DNA of 64,000 nucleotides from Albidovulum sp. GTDB taxonomy: Bacteria; Pseudomonadota; Alphaproteobacteria; Rhodobacterales; Rhodobacteraceae. Made by a program: the position numbers and the translations under genes. The stretch is taken from positions 124,001-188,000 of the forward strand of contig JACKKB010000002.1 of the NCBI GenBank assembly GCA_020637635.1, in the 5' to 3' direction. The notes under the pieces are model-generated. The model had not been told where the DNA came from. It did not search any database and was given only the letters and a program-made list of their open reading frames with translations. The first letter of the stretch is position 1, and each line of letters opens with the position of its first letter. Of this stretch, positions 16,910 through 26,381 are shown one piece after another.

Positions 16910-17923
16910 ATGCGATTGATTTGCCCGAGTTGCGGCGCGCAATACGAAGTGGACGACAGTGTCATTCCGGCCGGCGGTCGGGATGTGCAGTGTTCCAATT
17001 GCGGAACCGCCTGGTTCCAGGCCTCGGCCGAACAGCAGCGGGCCGAAGAGAGCGCCGCCGCAGCGCGCAGCGAAGCCGAAAAGCCATCCGAAAAGCCATC
17101 CGAACGGGCGCCTGCCGAGGCCGCCGAACCGATCGCCGAGCCGGTCGCCGAGGCCGCGACGCCGCCGTCTGTCGCGACCGTTGCGGAAGACGAAGACCAG
17201 GCCGACGGCGGCAAGGAGCCCGACCCCGCCGGGGACGAGATCGGTGATCCATCCCAACTGGCTTCGGCAGATGCGGCCGAGACCGCGGCACGCGCAGGCG
17301 GTGCGGCCGCCAAGACCGGCGCGCCCGCGGCCGAGGCGGCGGATGTCTTCCGCCGGCGCACGCTTGACGATGCGGTTGCAAACGTCCTGCGCGAAGAGGC
17401 GGCCCGCGAGGAAAGCGCGCGCAAGGAGGAGGGCAGCTTCGTCGAAGCCCAGCCCGACCATGGCATCGCGGCGGCTGCGGCGGCTACGGCCGCGGCGGTG
17501 AACGCGTCGCTTGCAGCCGACACGGACGAGGCGCCCGCGCGCGACCGCGTCGCGCGGCTGCGCGGCGACGAGGACGACCTGGAGGACGACGCCGCCCAGC
17601 GCGCTTCGCGACGCGAACTGCTTCCGGATATCGAGGAAATCAACTCGACGCTCACGGCGACCTCGGAACGCGGCGACGATGCCGCGGCGCGGGACGCGCC
17701 CGAGACGGTCGAGCGGCGCCGGTCGGGGCTGCGACGCGGCTTTTCGACGGCGATCCTTCTCGCGACGATCCTCGTCTTCTTCTACATCATGGCCAAGCCG
17801 ATCTCGACCTATGTGCCGGCACTTGCGCCGGCGCTGAAGGTCTATGTCGAGAAGGTCGACAAGGGTCGCGTCTGGCTGGACGGCAAGATGCAGTCGCTGA
17901 CGACCCGGCTCAACACCGAATAG
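16910..17923 (+). CDS. Zinc-ribbon (MJ0042-type) membrane protein, unknown role
   Basis: A 337-residue protein. It opens with a zinc ribbon at residues 1-35 (CPSCGAQYEVDD then CSNCGTAWF), continues with about 230 residues of low-complexity Ala/Glu-rich, probably disordered sequence, and ends with one transmembrane segment (TAILLATILVFFYIMAKPI near residue 280) and a short C-terminal tail. This layout is common in Rhodobacterales, where the gene often lies next to ftsE; its function is not established. The start was set at the codon just before the first zinc Cys pair. It is divergent from ftsE. Confidence 0.8.
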   Translation: MRLICPSCGAQYEVDDSVIPAGGRDVQCSNCGTAWFQASAEQQRAEESAAAARSEAEKPSEKPSERAPAEAAEPIAEPVAEAATPPSVATVAEDEDQADGGKEPDPAGDEIGDPSQLASADAAETAARAGGAAAKTGAPAAEAADVFRRRTLDDAVANVLREEAAREESARKEEGSFVEAQPDHGIAAAAAATAAAVNASLAADTDEAPARDRVARLRGDEDDLEDDAAQRASRRELLPDIEEINSTLTATSERGDDAAARDAPETVERRRSGLRRGFSTAILLATILVFFYIMAKPISTYVPALAPALKVYVEKVDKGRVWLDGKMQSLTTRLNTE

Positions 17924-17968
17924 GCCGCCCGGGACATCTGGCGCGGGACCTCCGGCCTCGGGGGACGC

Positions 17969-20614
17969 TCAGAACCGGTCGAGCAGGCGCCGCAGATAGT
18001 CTCGCTCGGCCTCCGGGCGGGCGCGGTCGCCGGAACGGCGGCGGATCTCGTCGAGAAGATCGCGCGCCCGGCGGTAGATATCCTCGCCCTGCAGGAGGTT
18101 CTGGTCGGTGCCGACACGGCCGGTCTGGCCGGTTTCGCGTCCGAGCGGGTCGCGGGGTGAATCACGGCGCGCCTCGCCGACGTCCTGGCCCTGGCTGCCG
18201 GGCTGCCCGGGCTGGTTGCGCGCGATCGCCTCGCCAAGGTTGCGCATGCCCTCGCGCAGGTTCTCGATGGCGTCGGCCTGGCGGTCGATCGCCGCGGCAT
18301 TGTCGCCGCGCCGAAGTGCCTGCTCGGCCTCTTCCATGGCCCGGCCGGCCTCTTCGAGCGCCCGGCCCGCCGCGTCGCGCTCCTGCGAGGGATCGCCGGG
18401 CAGGCCTTCCTGCTGGCGCCTCAGCGCCTCGCGCAGCGCGCGCTGACGCCCGGCGAGGTCCCCGCTGCCGTTGCGGCCGTCGGCGCCGGGGGCGGTTGCC
18501 GACCGGTCGCCCCGGGGGCGCCCGTCCTGACCCTGGTCGCCGTCCTGACCCTGCTGCGGTGACCGATTGCCATCGGGCCGCTCGCCCGGCCGTGCGCCCT
18601 GCTCCTGGTCCTGCTGCCGGCCCTGCCCGTCACCGAACTGCTGCTGAAGGTCGCGGAAGGCATCGTCGGAGAGATCCTGCTGGTCGCGCAGGGTCTGGCG
18701 CAGATCCTCCATCGCCCGCCCGCCCGGCGTCTGCGGCCCGTTCTGGCCATTGCCTTCGGTGACCTTCAGGTTCTCCATCATCCGGCTCAGCTGGTCGAGC
18801 ATCTCCTGCGCCTCGGCCATGCGGCCCTGTTCCATCAGGCGCTGGATCTCGTCCATCATCTGCTGGAGCTGGTCACCGGTCATTTGCTGACCGTTCTCGG
18901 CCTGCTGGCTGGGTTCGTCGGCGCCCTTGCGCTCCATGTTCTCGGCCAGCTGGCGGATATAGTCGTCGGTCGCCTGACGCAGCTCGTCCATCAGCTTTTG
19001 CACTTCTTCCGGCGAGGCGCCGTTGCGGATCGCCTCGGAGAGCCGCTCCTGCGCCTGGCGCATGCGTTCAAGCGCGTTGGCGACGCCACCGTCCTCGATC
19101 AGTTCGGCAATGTCCCAGAAGGCGGCGGCGGTCTCGTCACGGGTCGCCGCGTCGAGGGGCCCCGCGGCAATCGCCGTATCGAGCCCGCGCATCGCCACGC
19201 GCAGCATCAGATAGGCGCGCTCGTTGCGCAAGAGCCCCTCGGGCTTGTGGGTGATGGCGTGCAGGACCTGCGCCACCCGGGGCGCATTCCCGCGGTTCCA
19301 CAACAGATCGCGGCGCAGCTCGATCACCGCGGCGGCCACGGGATCGAAGAAGCGGCGCCCGGGCAGCGACAGGTGGCGCGTCTCGCTGCGGCCGGTCTGG
19401 CCGAGGCCGTCGGTCACCTCGAGGGTCATCGTCACCGGCAGGTTCGCCCAGGGGTGCTGCGAGGCATCCTCGACCATGGACTCGGCGAAATCGGTGCGGC
19501 TTCCGGTGATCGGCATCGGCAGATCGTAGACGAGCATCTCGCGCGGCTCGGGCTCGCTCGCCAGTCCGTAGCGGCGGTCGACAGCGGCAAGGTCGAGCGC
19601 GATCTCGGCGCGGCCCGAGGTCACCTCGTAGTCATCGGAGGCCGTGAAGGGCTGCGACATGGTGCCGTCGGCGGCGCGCATGACCTCGCCCTTGATCGTC
19701 ACCCGGGGCGCGGCGTCGGGCAGGACCGTGATCGCCCAGTCACGGCCGCCGTCGCCGCGGATCGCCATCGTGCCCGACTGCATCACTTCGAAATCGACCG
19801 CCCGGACGGCGCCGGTATCAAGCGTGGCACCGCCTTCTGCGCCCGCCGGCGGGGTCGCCGCGGCCTGCCCCGAAACCGTCTCGTCGACCGTCAGCGCATC
19901 GGCCGGACCATAGAGCCGCAGCGTGATCCGGGTGCCCGCGGGCAGGCTGAGCGCGGTTTCGGAGGCGGCGTTCAGATAGAGGCTCGGCCGGCCCGTATAG
20001 GCAGGCGGCTCGGCCCAGCCCTCCCAGGTCGGGCCGGCGGCGGCCAGCGCCCCCTGCCCCGGCGCCACCAGACCGGGCGCCTCGGCCACCCGCCAGAGCG
20101 ACCCGAAAAGCGCGGCGATGACCAGCGCCAGCAGCGCGACGTAGCGCAGGGCGAACGGATCGCGGGGCGCGAGGTTGAGATCGGGCGCCACCGCCTGCAC
20201 GCCGCCTAGGCGCGCGGCCATCCTTGCCAGATGGGCCTGCCAGACGGCACGCGCGCCCTCGTCGGAGCTGCCGAGCGCCTGGTCGTCGCCCAGCGCCGCG
20301 ATCGGCCGGCCCGGCAGCGTCCGGTCGAGCCGGTCTAGCGCCTCGGCCCGGCGCGGCCAGCGAAAGCGCCGCAGGCCGCGCCAGAGCGCCCGGACCGCGG
20401 CCAGGAAGAGAAGGGCACCACCGATCCAGACCAGTTCGAGCGGCAACCAGTCATGCAGCCCGAAGGCCAGCGCGGAGATCGCGGCAAACAGGATCGACCA
20501 GAGCGGCCAGAAGGCACGCGAAAGCCGCTCGGCCAGCATCCCGACCCACGTCAGGCGCAGGGGCCAGGTCAGGCGCCGCAACGCCTCGTCCGGGCTGGAT
20601 CGTCTGTCGGTCAC
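17969..20614 (-). CDS. TIGR02302 / DUF4175 family membrane protein
   Basis: An 881-residue alphaproteobacterial protein of unknown function. Two hydrophobic helices lie near residues 35-70 and one near 155-175. A beta-rich presumably periplasmic domain follows to about residue 420, then a long helical, Gln/Glu/Asp-rich coiled-coil half with repeated Q-M-D/E-x2-L motifs, including a stretch around residues 560-760 rich in GQ, RQ and DQ dipeptides. The size and order match TIGR02302. It lies 46 bases beyond lysA on the same strand and may be cotranscribed with it. No catalytic motif is visible. Confidence 0.85.
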   Translation of the reverse strand: MTDRRSSPDEALRRLTWPLRLTWVGMLAERLSRAFWPLWSILFAAISALAFGLHDWLPLELVWIGGALLFLAAVRALWRGLRRFRWPRRAEALDRLDRTLPGRPIAALGDDQALGSSDEGARAVWQAHLARMAARLGGVQAVAPDLNLAPRDPFALRYVALLALVIAALFGSLWRVAEAPGLVAPGQGALAAAGPTWEGWAEPPAYTGRPSLYLNAASETALSLPAGTRITLRLYGPADALTVDETVSGQAAATPPAGAEGGATLDTGAVRAVDFEVMQSGTMAIRGDGGRDWAITVLPDAAPRVTIKGEVMRAADGTMSQPFTASDDYEVTSGRAEIALDLAAVDRRYGLASEPEPREMLVYDLPMPITGSRTDFAESMVEDASQHPWANLPVTMTLEVTDGLGQTGRSETRHLSLPGRRFFDPVAAAVIELRRDLLWNRGNAPRVAQVLHAITHKPEGLLRNERAYLMLRVAMRGLDTAIAAGPLDAATRDETAAAFWDIAELIEDGGVANALERMRQAQERLSEAIRNGASPEEVQKLMDELRQATDDYIRQLAENMERKGADEPSQQAENGQQMTGDQLQQMMDEIQRLMEQGRMAEAQEMLDQLSRMMENLKVTEGNGQNGPQTPGGRAMEDLRQTLRDQQDLSDDAFRDLQQQFGDGQGRQQDQEQGARPGERPDGNRSPQQGQDGDQGQDGRPRGDRSATAPGADGRNGSGDLAGRQRALREALRRQQEGLPGDPSQERDAAGRALEEAGRAMEEAEQALRRGDNAAAIDRQADAIENLREGMRNLGEAIARNQPGQPGSQGQDVGEARRDSPRDPLGRETGQTGRVGTDQNLLQGEDIYRRARDLLDEIRRRSGDRARPEAERDYLRRLLDRF

Positions 20615-20660
20615 GCGGGCTGCCGGTCTCCCTTGCGGCCCGTCGGCGCGGAATTGCGCC

Positions 20661-21926
20661 TCAGAGCCACGGCGCGATGCTATCGCGGTTTATCATCTGA
20701 TCATAGCTCGGCCGCGCCCGAATGACAGCGAATTGATCCGCCCGCACAAGCACTTCGGGGACCAGCGGGCGCATGTTGTATTCCGAGGCCATGACCGCAC
20801 CATAGGCGCCGGCAGAGCGGAAGGCGACGAGGTCGCCGGCTGCAAGCTGCGGCAATGCGCGCTGCCGGGCGAAGGTATCGCCGGTCTCGCAGACCGGTCC
20901 CACCACGTCGTAAGGCCGCAGCTCGGCGCCCGGTGCCGCCTCGACCACCGGCAGGATGTCGTGGTGCGCGCCATACATCGACGGCCGGACGAGATCGTTC
21001 ATCGCCGCGTCGAGGATCAGGAAATCCCGCTCTTCGCCCGACTTCACGTAGATCACCGAGGCGACGAGAAGGCCCGCATTGCCCGATATGAGCCGACCCG
21101 GCTCGATCTCGATCTCGCAGCCGAGATCGCCCACCGTGCGCTTGATCACGGCGCCGTAGTCGAGCGGCAGGGGCGGCACCGCGTTCGAGCGTTCGTAGGG
21201 AATCCCGAGCCCGCCGCCGAGATCGAGCCGGCGGATATCATGGCCGTCCTGCCGCAGGGCGCGGGTCAGCCCGGCGAGCTTGCGATAGGCTTCCTCGAAC
21301 GGGGCGAGGTCGGTCAGCTGCGAGCCGATATGAACGTCGATGCCGAGGATATCTAGCCCCGGCAGCCGGGCCGCCACTGCATAGACCTCCCGGGCGCGGG
21401 AAATCGGGATGCCGAACTTGTTTTCCTTCTTGCCGGTCGCGATCTTCTCGTGGGTCCTGGCATCGACGTCAGGGTTGACGCGGATCGCGACCGGGGCGGT
21501 GACGCCGAGCGATGTGGCGGTCTCGCTCAGCGCCTGCAGCTCGGGCTCGCTCTCGACGTTGAACTGGCGGATCCCGCCCTCGAGCGCGATGCGCATCTCC
21601 TCGCGGGTCTTGCCGACACCGGAAAAGACGATGCGGGCACCGTCGACACCGGCCGCGCGCGCCTTGAGGTATTCCCCGGCCGAGACCACGTCGATCCCGG
21701 CGCCGAGCCCGGCCAGGGTGCGGAGCACCGAGAGGTTGCCGTTCGACTTCATCGCGAAGCAGATCAGATGCGGCAGGGGCGAAAGCGCCTCTTCCAAGAG
21801 CCGGTAGTGGCGGGCGAGGGTCGCGGTCGAATAGACATAGAAGGGCGTTCCGACCTCCGCAGCGATCTCGGGCAGCGCGACGTCCTCGGCGTGAAGTATC
21901 CCGTCCTGATAGAGAAAATGATCCAT
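20661..21926 (-). CDS. lysA: Diaminopimelate decarboxylase
   Basis: PLP enzyme that makes L-lysine from meso-diaminopimelate, 421 residues from MDHFLYQDG. The PLP lysine is in CFAMKSNGNL near residue 60; DVHIGSQL, DLGGGLGIPY and EPGRLISGNAG phosphate-binding segments and the C-terminal PVCETGDTFA with the catalytic Cys are all present. Upstream extension to 22028 covers the divergent regulatory region and is not family-like. TIGR02302 gene follows. Length is normal for LysA. Confidence 0.95.
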   Translation of the reverse strand: MDHFLYQDGILHAEDVALPEIAAEVGTPFYVYSTATLARHYRLLEEALSPLPHLICFAMKSNGNLSVLRTLAGLGAGIDVVSAGEYLKARAAGVDGARIVFSGVGKTREEMRIALEGGIRQFNVESEPELQALSETATSLGVTAPVAIRVNPDVDARTHEKIATGKKENKFGIPISRAREVYAVAARLPGLDILGIDVHIGSQLTDLAPFEEAYRKLAGLTRALRQDGHDIRRLDLGGGLGIPYERSNAVPPLPLDYGAVIKRTVGDLGCEIEIEPGRLISGNAGLLVASVIYVKSGEERDFLILDAAMNDLVRPSMYGAHHDILPVVEAAPGAELRPYDVVGPVCETGDTFARQRALPQLAAGDLVAFRSAGAYGAVMASEYNMRPLVPEVLVRADQFAVIRARPSYDQMINRDSIAPWL

Positions 21927-22024
21927 CGCCCTGGCTCCCGTGACGCGCCGCCCGCGCCGGTCTAGTCGATCGCACCCGGCATGAAAAGCGCCGGCTTGGG
22001 CAGGGCCCGTCGCGGGTCTTGATT

Positions 22025-22040
22025 TCAATCAAACGATTGA
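22025..22040. promoter_or_regulatory. Palindromic operator candidate for the CecR-like regulator
   Basis: A perfect inverted repeat TCAATC-N4-GATTGA lies 40 bases before the TetR-family start codon, in the only AT-rich patch between lysA and that gene. Autoregulation by TetR proteins through such sites is common. Binding is inferred from position and symmetry. Confidence 0.55.
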
Positions 22041-22079
22041 TTAATATCGAGCCTAACCGGACCCCAGGGCGAACAACAG

Positions 22080-22733
22080 ATGACCGAACCGGCGAACCCG
22101 ATCCAGACCCCCAAAGGCACCGCGGCCGATCTCATCGCCGCAGGGCTTCTGCTGTTCGGGCGCCAGGGGTTCGCGGCAACCTCGACGCGCGCGCTGGCCG
22201 CGCAGGCGGGCACGAACATCGCCTCGATCGCCTATCACTTCGGCAGCAAGGAAGGCCTTCGGCGCGCCTGCGGCGAAGAGGTCGCGCGGCGCATCGGCGC
22301 GGCGCTCTCCGGGGTCACGGCGCTGCCGGCGACGACGCCCGAGGCGGCGCGCGCGCAGCTCGAGCTGATCCTGCGCCGGATGGCGGTCTTCGTGACGACC
22401 TCGCGCGCGGCAGAACCGCTCTTGCCCTTCATGCTGCGCGAGGTGGCCGAAGCGGGTCCGGTGCTCGACGCCGTCTACTCCGCCCTCTTCGAACCGCTGC
22501 ACCGGCGCCTCTGCGCGCTCTGGGCCGCCGCAACCGGGCAGGAGGCCGAGAGCGCGCGAACGCGGATTGTCGTCTTCTCGCTGATCGGTCAGGTGCTCTA
22601 TTTCCGGATCGGCCGGCCGATCGTCATGCGCCGCATGGGCTGGACCGGCTTCGGCGCGGACGAGGCAGAGATGCTTGCCGAGATCCTCGTCGCCAATCTC
22701 CATGCCCTTCTTGACCGGGAGCGTCTTTCATGA
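22080..22733 (+). CDS. TetR-family regulator, CecR-like
   Basis: A 217-residue repressor. The N-terminal helix-turn-helix (about residues 15-62) has STRALAAQAGTNIASIAYHFGSK in the TetR form, including the Y-H-F-x-S/G-K end. The C-terminal domain is of the DUF1956/CecR type, and the downstream order (HlyD-like, ABC ATPase, ABC permease) copies E. coli cecR-ybhGFSR, which responds to some antibiotics. It overlaps the next gene by ATGA and is preceded by a palindrome, so it likely controls its own operon. Confidence 0.85.
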   Translation: MTEPANPIQTPKGTAADLIAAGLLLFGRQGFAATSTRALAAQAGTNIASIAYHFGSKEGLRRACGEEVARRIGAALSGVTALPATTPEAARAQLELILRRMAVFVTTSRAAEPLLPFMLREVAEAGPVLDAVYSALFEPLHRRLCALWAAATGQEAESARTRIVVFSLIGQVLYFRIGRPIVMRRMGWTGFGADEAEMLAEILVANLHALLDRERLS

Positions 22734-23683
22734 CCGGCTTCATTTGTTCGATCCCCCTTGTCTCGGCGCTCTTCAACGCCTGCCTGCCGGTGCCACCCTT
22801 CGCGACGGGATATGTCGAGGGCGACTATGTGCTGATCGCACCGACCGCGACGGCGCAGATCGAGACGCTGGCGGTGGGGCGCGGAGACCGGGTGGCGCCC
22901 GGTGCGCTTCTGGTCACGCTCGAACGGCGCGACGCCGAGATCGCACTGGCCGAGGCGACCGCGGCGCTGGCCCAGGCGCAGAGCCAGCTCGACAACCTTC
23001 GCGAGGGGCGCCGGCCCGAAGAGATCCGCGTGATCGAGGCGACGCTCACCTCGGCGCAGGCGCAGCTCGACGAGGCCGAACGGGCCGCGAGGCGGATCAG
23101 CAACCTCGCCGAGCGTGGCGCCGCCACCACGACCCAGGCCGACGATGCAGCGACCGCCGCGTCGGTCGCCCGCGCGGCCGTCGCCCAGGCCGAGGCGAGC
23201 CTCGCCGTCGCCCGACTGCCGGCCCGACCGCAGGAAATCGCCGCCGCCGAGGCCGCCGTCGCCGGCGCCACGGCGGCACGCGAAAAGGCCGCATGGAACC
23301 TCTCCCAGCGCCGGCTCACCGCGACTGCGGCGGGCGTCATCACCGATGTGATCCGCACCGCAGGCGAGCTCGGCGGACCCTCGGCTCCGGTCCTGTCGAT
23401 GCTGCCCGACGGCGCGGTGAAGCTGCGGCTCTATGTTCCCGAAGCCTCGGTGGCGCGGATCACACAGGGGTCGCGGCTGCATGTGAACTGCGACGGCTGC
23501 CCCGGCGATCTCGGGGCGACGGTCAGCTATGTGGCCGACGGGCCGGAGTTCACCCCGCCGGTGATCTACTCGCTCGAGAACCGCCAGACGCTCGTCTATC
23601 TGATCGAGGCGCGGCCGGATGCACCGGACGGGCTGAAGCCCGGCCAGATCGTCGATGTCGACCTGCCGGGAGCCGGTGGATGA
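22730..23683 (+). CDS. HlyD/YbhG-like membrane-fusion protein of ABC efflux system
   Basis: Periplasmic adaptor, 317 residues. A short hydrophobic N-terminus (signal/anchor) is followed by a biotinyl-lipoyl-like half-motif (YVLIAPTATAQIETLAVGRG), a long coiled-coil hairpin of Ala/Glu/Gln heptads at about residues 75-195, the second lipoyl half, and a beta-barrel with SVARITQGSRLHV. This domain order is that of YbhG/HlyD. It overlaps the regulator before it and the ATPase after it by 4 bases each, so the four genes are translated as a unit. Confidence 0.88.
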   Translation: MTGFICSIPLVSALFNACLPVPPFATGYVEGDYVLIAPTATAQIETLAVGRGDRVAPGALLVTLERRDAEIALAEATAALAQAQSQLDNLREGRRPEEIRVIEATLTSAQAQLDEAERAARRISNLAERGAATTTQADDAATAASVARAAVAQAEASLAVARLPARPQEIAAAEAAVAGATAAREKAAWNLSQRRLTATAAGVITDVIRTAGELGGPSAPVLSMLPDGAVKLRLYVPEASVARITQGSRLHVNCDGCPGDLGATVSYVADGPEFTPPVIYSLENRQTLVYLIEARPDAPDGLKPGQIVDVDLPGAGG

Positions 23684-24606
23684 GTGCCGAACCCGCCATC
23701 GCGGTCCGCGACCTGGTCAAGAGCTTCGGCCACAACACGGTCGTCGATCACGTCTCGCTGACGGTCGAGCGGGGCGAGATCGCGGGCTTCCTCGGCCCGA
23801 ACGGTTCGGGAAAGACCACGACGATCCGGCTCATGTGCGGGCTCCTGACGCCCGATTCCGGCACCGGCCGGGTGCTCGGGCGCGACATCCTGACCGAGGG
23901 AAGGGCGATCAAGCGCGAAGTGGGCTACATGACCCAGCGCTTTTCCTTCTACGAGGACCTCACGATCGCCGAGAACCTCGCCTTCGTTGCCGGGCTCTAC
24001 CGGCTCAGCCCGGCGCATCGCTATGTCTCCGATACGCTCGCCGATCTCGGCCTCACCTCGCGCCGGAACCAGCTCGCCGGGTCGCTGTCAGGTGGCTGGA
24101 AGCAGCGGCTCGCGCTTGCCGCCTGCATCATGCACAGGCCTCGGCTGCTCATGCTCGACGAACCCACCGCCGGGGTCGATCCCAAGGCCCGGCGCGAGTT
24201 CTGGGACGAGATCCACGCACGCGCGGCCGACGGTCTGACCGTGCTCGTCTCGACCCACTACATGGACGAGGCGGAGCGCTGCCACCGGATCAACTACATC
24301 TCCTACGGCAAGCTTGTGGCGCAGGGCACCGTCGACGAGGTCGTCTCGGGGGCCGGGCTGACGACGATGGTGCTGCGCGGCGGCAACACCGCAGAGGCGG
24401 CGCGGCGCCTGAAGGGGATGCCCGGCGTCGATCAGGTGGCGCCCTTCGGTGCCACGCTGCATGTCGTCGGCCTTGACGGAGTGGCACTGCGCGCCAGCGC
24501 CGAGCGCGCGGCGCAGGAAACGGGCGCGACGATCAGCCCCGCGGAGACCAGCCTCGAGGACGTCTTCATCCAGCTCATGGGCGCGGCGCAGGACAACATG
24601 GCATGA
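23680..24606 (+). CDS. ABC-2 type efflux ATPase (YbhF-like, single domain)
   Basis: A 308-residue ATPase. Walker A GPNGSGKTTTIRL near residue 41, signature LSGGWKQRLALAACIMH, Walker B LLMLDEPTAGVDP, switch His in VSTHYMDEAERC. The C-terminal 70 residues form the DUF4162-like regulatory domain seen in ABC-2 drug exporters. E. coli YbhF has two ATPase halves; here only one is present, so it must act as homodimer. The start was chosen at the ATG overlapping the end of the adaptor gene (ATGA). It overlaps the permease by 4 bases. Confidence 0.88.
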   Translation: MSAEPAIAVRDLVKSFGHNTVVDHVSLTVERGEIAGFLGPNGSGKTTTIRLMCGLLTPDSGTGRVLGRDILTEGRAIKREVGYMTQRFSFYEDLTIAENLAFVAGLYRLSPAHRYVSDTLADLGLTSRRNQLAGSLSGGWKQRLALAACIMHRPRLLMLDEPTAGVDPKARREFWDEIHARAADGLTVLVSTHYMDEAERCHRINYISYGKLVAQGTVDEVVSGAGLTTMVLRGGNTAEAARRLKGMPGVDQVAPFGATLHVVGLDGVALRASAERAAQETGATISPAETSLEDVFIQLMGAAQDNMA

Positions 24607-25739
24607 ATCGCATCCTTTCACCGGTCCGGCTTCTGGCGCTCCTGCGCAAGGAGACCATCCAGATGCGGCGCGACCGCATCACCTTCGCGATGATGCTCGG
24701 CATTCCGTTGCTGCAGCTCGTCCTCTTCGGCTTCGCGATCAACTCGGACCCCAAGCACCTGCCCGCGGCACTCGTGGCGCCGACCCAGGATCGCTACAGC
24801 CGGGCGATGGTGACCGCGCTGGAACTGACGGGGTATTACCGCTTCACCCATCCGAATGCCTCGGCAGCCGAGGCGGAGCGGCTCATCACCCGGGGCGAGG
24901 TTGCCTTTGTCGTGACCGTGCCGTCCGATTTCGGCCGCAGGGTGGAGCGCGGCGACACTCCGCAGATCCTGATCGAGGCCGATGCAACCGATCCTTCCGT
25001 GGCGTCCGGCGCGATCTCGACGCTCGGCACGGTCGCCTCCGAGGCGCTCCTGCGCGAGCGCGGCACCGAGGCGCAGGCCAGCGAGACGGCGGCCGCGGCG
25101 CTGCAAGTGACCGTGCATCGCCGCTACAACCCGGAGGGCATCACGCAATACAACATCGTCCCCGGTCTCCTCGGCGTGATCCTGCAGATGACCATGGTGA
25201 TGATGACCTCGATGGCGCTCACCCGCGAACTGGAGCGTGGCACCATGGAGAACCTGCTCGCGATGCCCGCGACGCCCATCGAGATCATGCTCGGCAAGGT
25301 GCTGCCCTACCTGGGCGTGGGTGCCGTGCAGGTCGTGGTCGTGCTCGTCGCGGCGCGGCTCCTTTTCAACGTGCCCTTCGTGGGCTCGCTGCCACTCCTG
25401 CTGCTCGGCGTCTTCATCTTCGTCACGGCGCTCGTCATTCTCGGCTACCTGATCTCGACGGCGGCGCGGACGCAGATGCAGGCGATGCAGCTGACCTTCT
25501 TCTTCTTCCTGCCGTCGCTGATGCTCTCGGGCTTCATGTTTCCGTTCCGTGGCATGCCGGACTGGGCGCAGAGCCTTGGCGAGATCTTCCCGCTCACGCA
25601 TTTCCTGCGGCTGATCCGCGCGGTGATGCTGAAGGGGGCCGGCCAGGCCGACATCGCCCAGCCGATCGCGGCGCTCATCGTCTTCGTCGTCGCGCTCTCG
25701 GCTCTGGCGCTGCTGCGGTTCCGGCGGACGCTCGACTAG
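24603..25739 (+). CDS. ABC-2 type permease (YbhR/YbhS-like)
   Basis: A 378-residue inner-membrane permease with an N-terminal transmembrane helix near residue 30, a periplasmic domain of about 140 residues and five C-terminal helices. ELERGTMENLLAMPATP and the GFMFPFRGMPDWAQ-type segment are signatures of ABC-2 permeases of the YhhJ/YbhSR group. E. coli has two permeases in this operon; here there is one, implying a homodimer. Last gene of the cecR-like operon; a GC-rich dyad follows the stop codon. Substrate unknown, probably cationic or amphiphilic drugs. Confidence 0.88.
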   Translation: MNRILSPVRLLALLRKETIQMRRDRITFAMMLGIPLLQLVLFGFAINSDPKHLPAALVAPTQDRYSRAMVTALELTGYYRFTHPNASAAEAERLITRGEVAFVVTVPSDFGRRVERGDTPQILIEADATDPSVASGAISTLGTVASEALLRERGTEAQASETAAAALQVTVHRRYNPEGITQYNIVPGLLGVILQMTMVMMTSMALTRELERGTMENLLAMPATPIEIMLGKVLPYLGVGAVQVVVVLVAARLLFNVPFVGSLPLLLLGVFIFVTALVILGYLISTAARTQMQAMQLTFFFFLPSLMLSGFMFPFRGMPDWAQSLGEIFPLTHFLRLIRAVMLKGAGQADIAQPIAALIVFVVALSALALLRFRRTLD

Positions 25740-25817
25740 GGCGGGGTCGCAACTGCCCTTCCTTGACTTCGCGCCCCGCCGCGCGCATATCCGAGTAGAT
25801 CCGTCGGAGATACGCCC

Positions 25818-26381
25818 ATGTTCATTCAGACCGAGTCGACGCCCAACCCCGCGACACTCAAGTTCCTGCCGGGCCAGAGTGTGCTCGACACCGGAACCGC
25901 GGATTTTCCCGCCCCCGAGACCGCTGCACGCTCGCCGCTCGCCACACGCATCTTCGCGGTCGACGGCGTGGCCGGGGTCTTCCTCGGCACCGATTTCGTC
26001 ACCGTGACCAAGGCCGAGGCCGTGCTTTGGGAACATATCAAGCCGGCGATCCTCGGCGCCATCATGGAACACTACCAATCCGGTGCCCCGGTGATCGAGG
26101 GCGGCGCGGCAGCGGCCGGCGGCCATGCCGCGCATGAGGGTCCGGATGGCGATATCGTGCGCCAGATCAAGGAACTGCTCGACACCCGCGTGCGCCCGGC
26201 CGTGGCGCAGGATGGCGGCGACATCACCTTCCACGGCTTCGACCGCGGCGTCGTCTACCTGCACATGCAGGGCGCCTGCGCCGGCTGCCCCTCCTCGACG
26301 CTGACACTGAAGATGGGCATCGAGAACCTGCTGCGCCACTACATCCCCGAAGTGACCGAGGTCCGCCCGGTCGCAGCCTGA
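25818..26381 (+). CDS. nfuA: NfuA-type Fe-S carrier protein
   Basis: Iron-sulfur carrier, 187 residues. The N-terminal Nfu_N domain (FIQTESTPNPATLKFLPG, residues 2-19, to about 87) is joined by an Ala/Gly-rich linker to a NifU-like domain with the cluster-binding CAGCPSSTLTLKMG near residue 155. The layout is that of alphaproteobacterial/mitochondrial NFU1. The stop codon overlaps the start of tsaB by one base (TGATG), so the two are probably coupled. Confidence 0.93.
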   Translation: MFIQTESTPNPATLKFLPGQSVLDTGTADFPAPETAARSPLATRIFAVDGVAGVFLGTDFVTVTKAEAVLWEHIKPAILGAIMEHYQSGAPVIEGGAAAAGGHAAHEGPDGDIVRQIKELLDTRVRPAVAQDGGDITFHGFDRGVVYLHMQGACAGCPSSTLTLKMGIENLLRHYIPEVTEVRPVAA

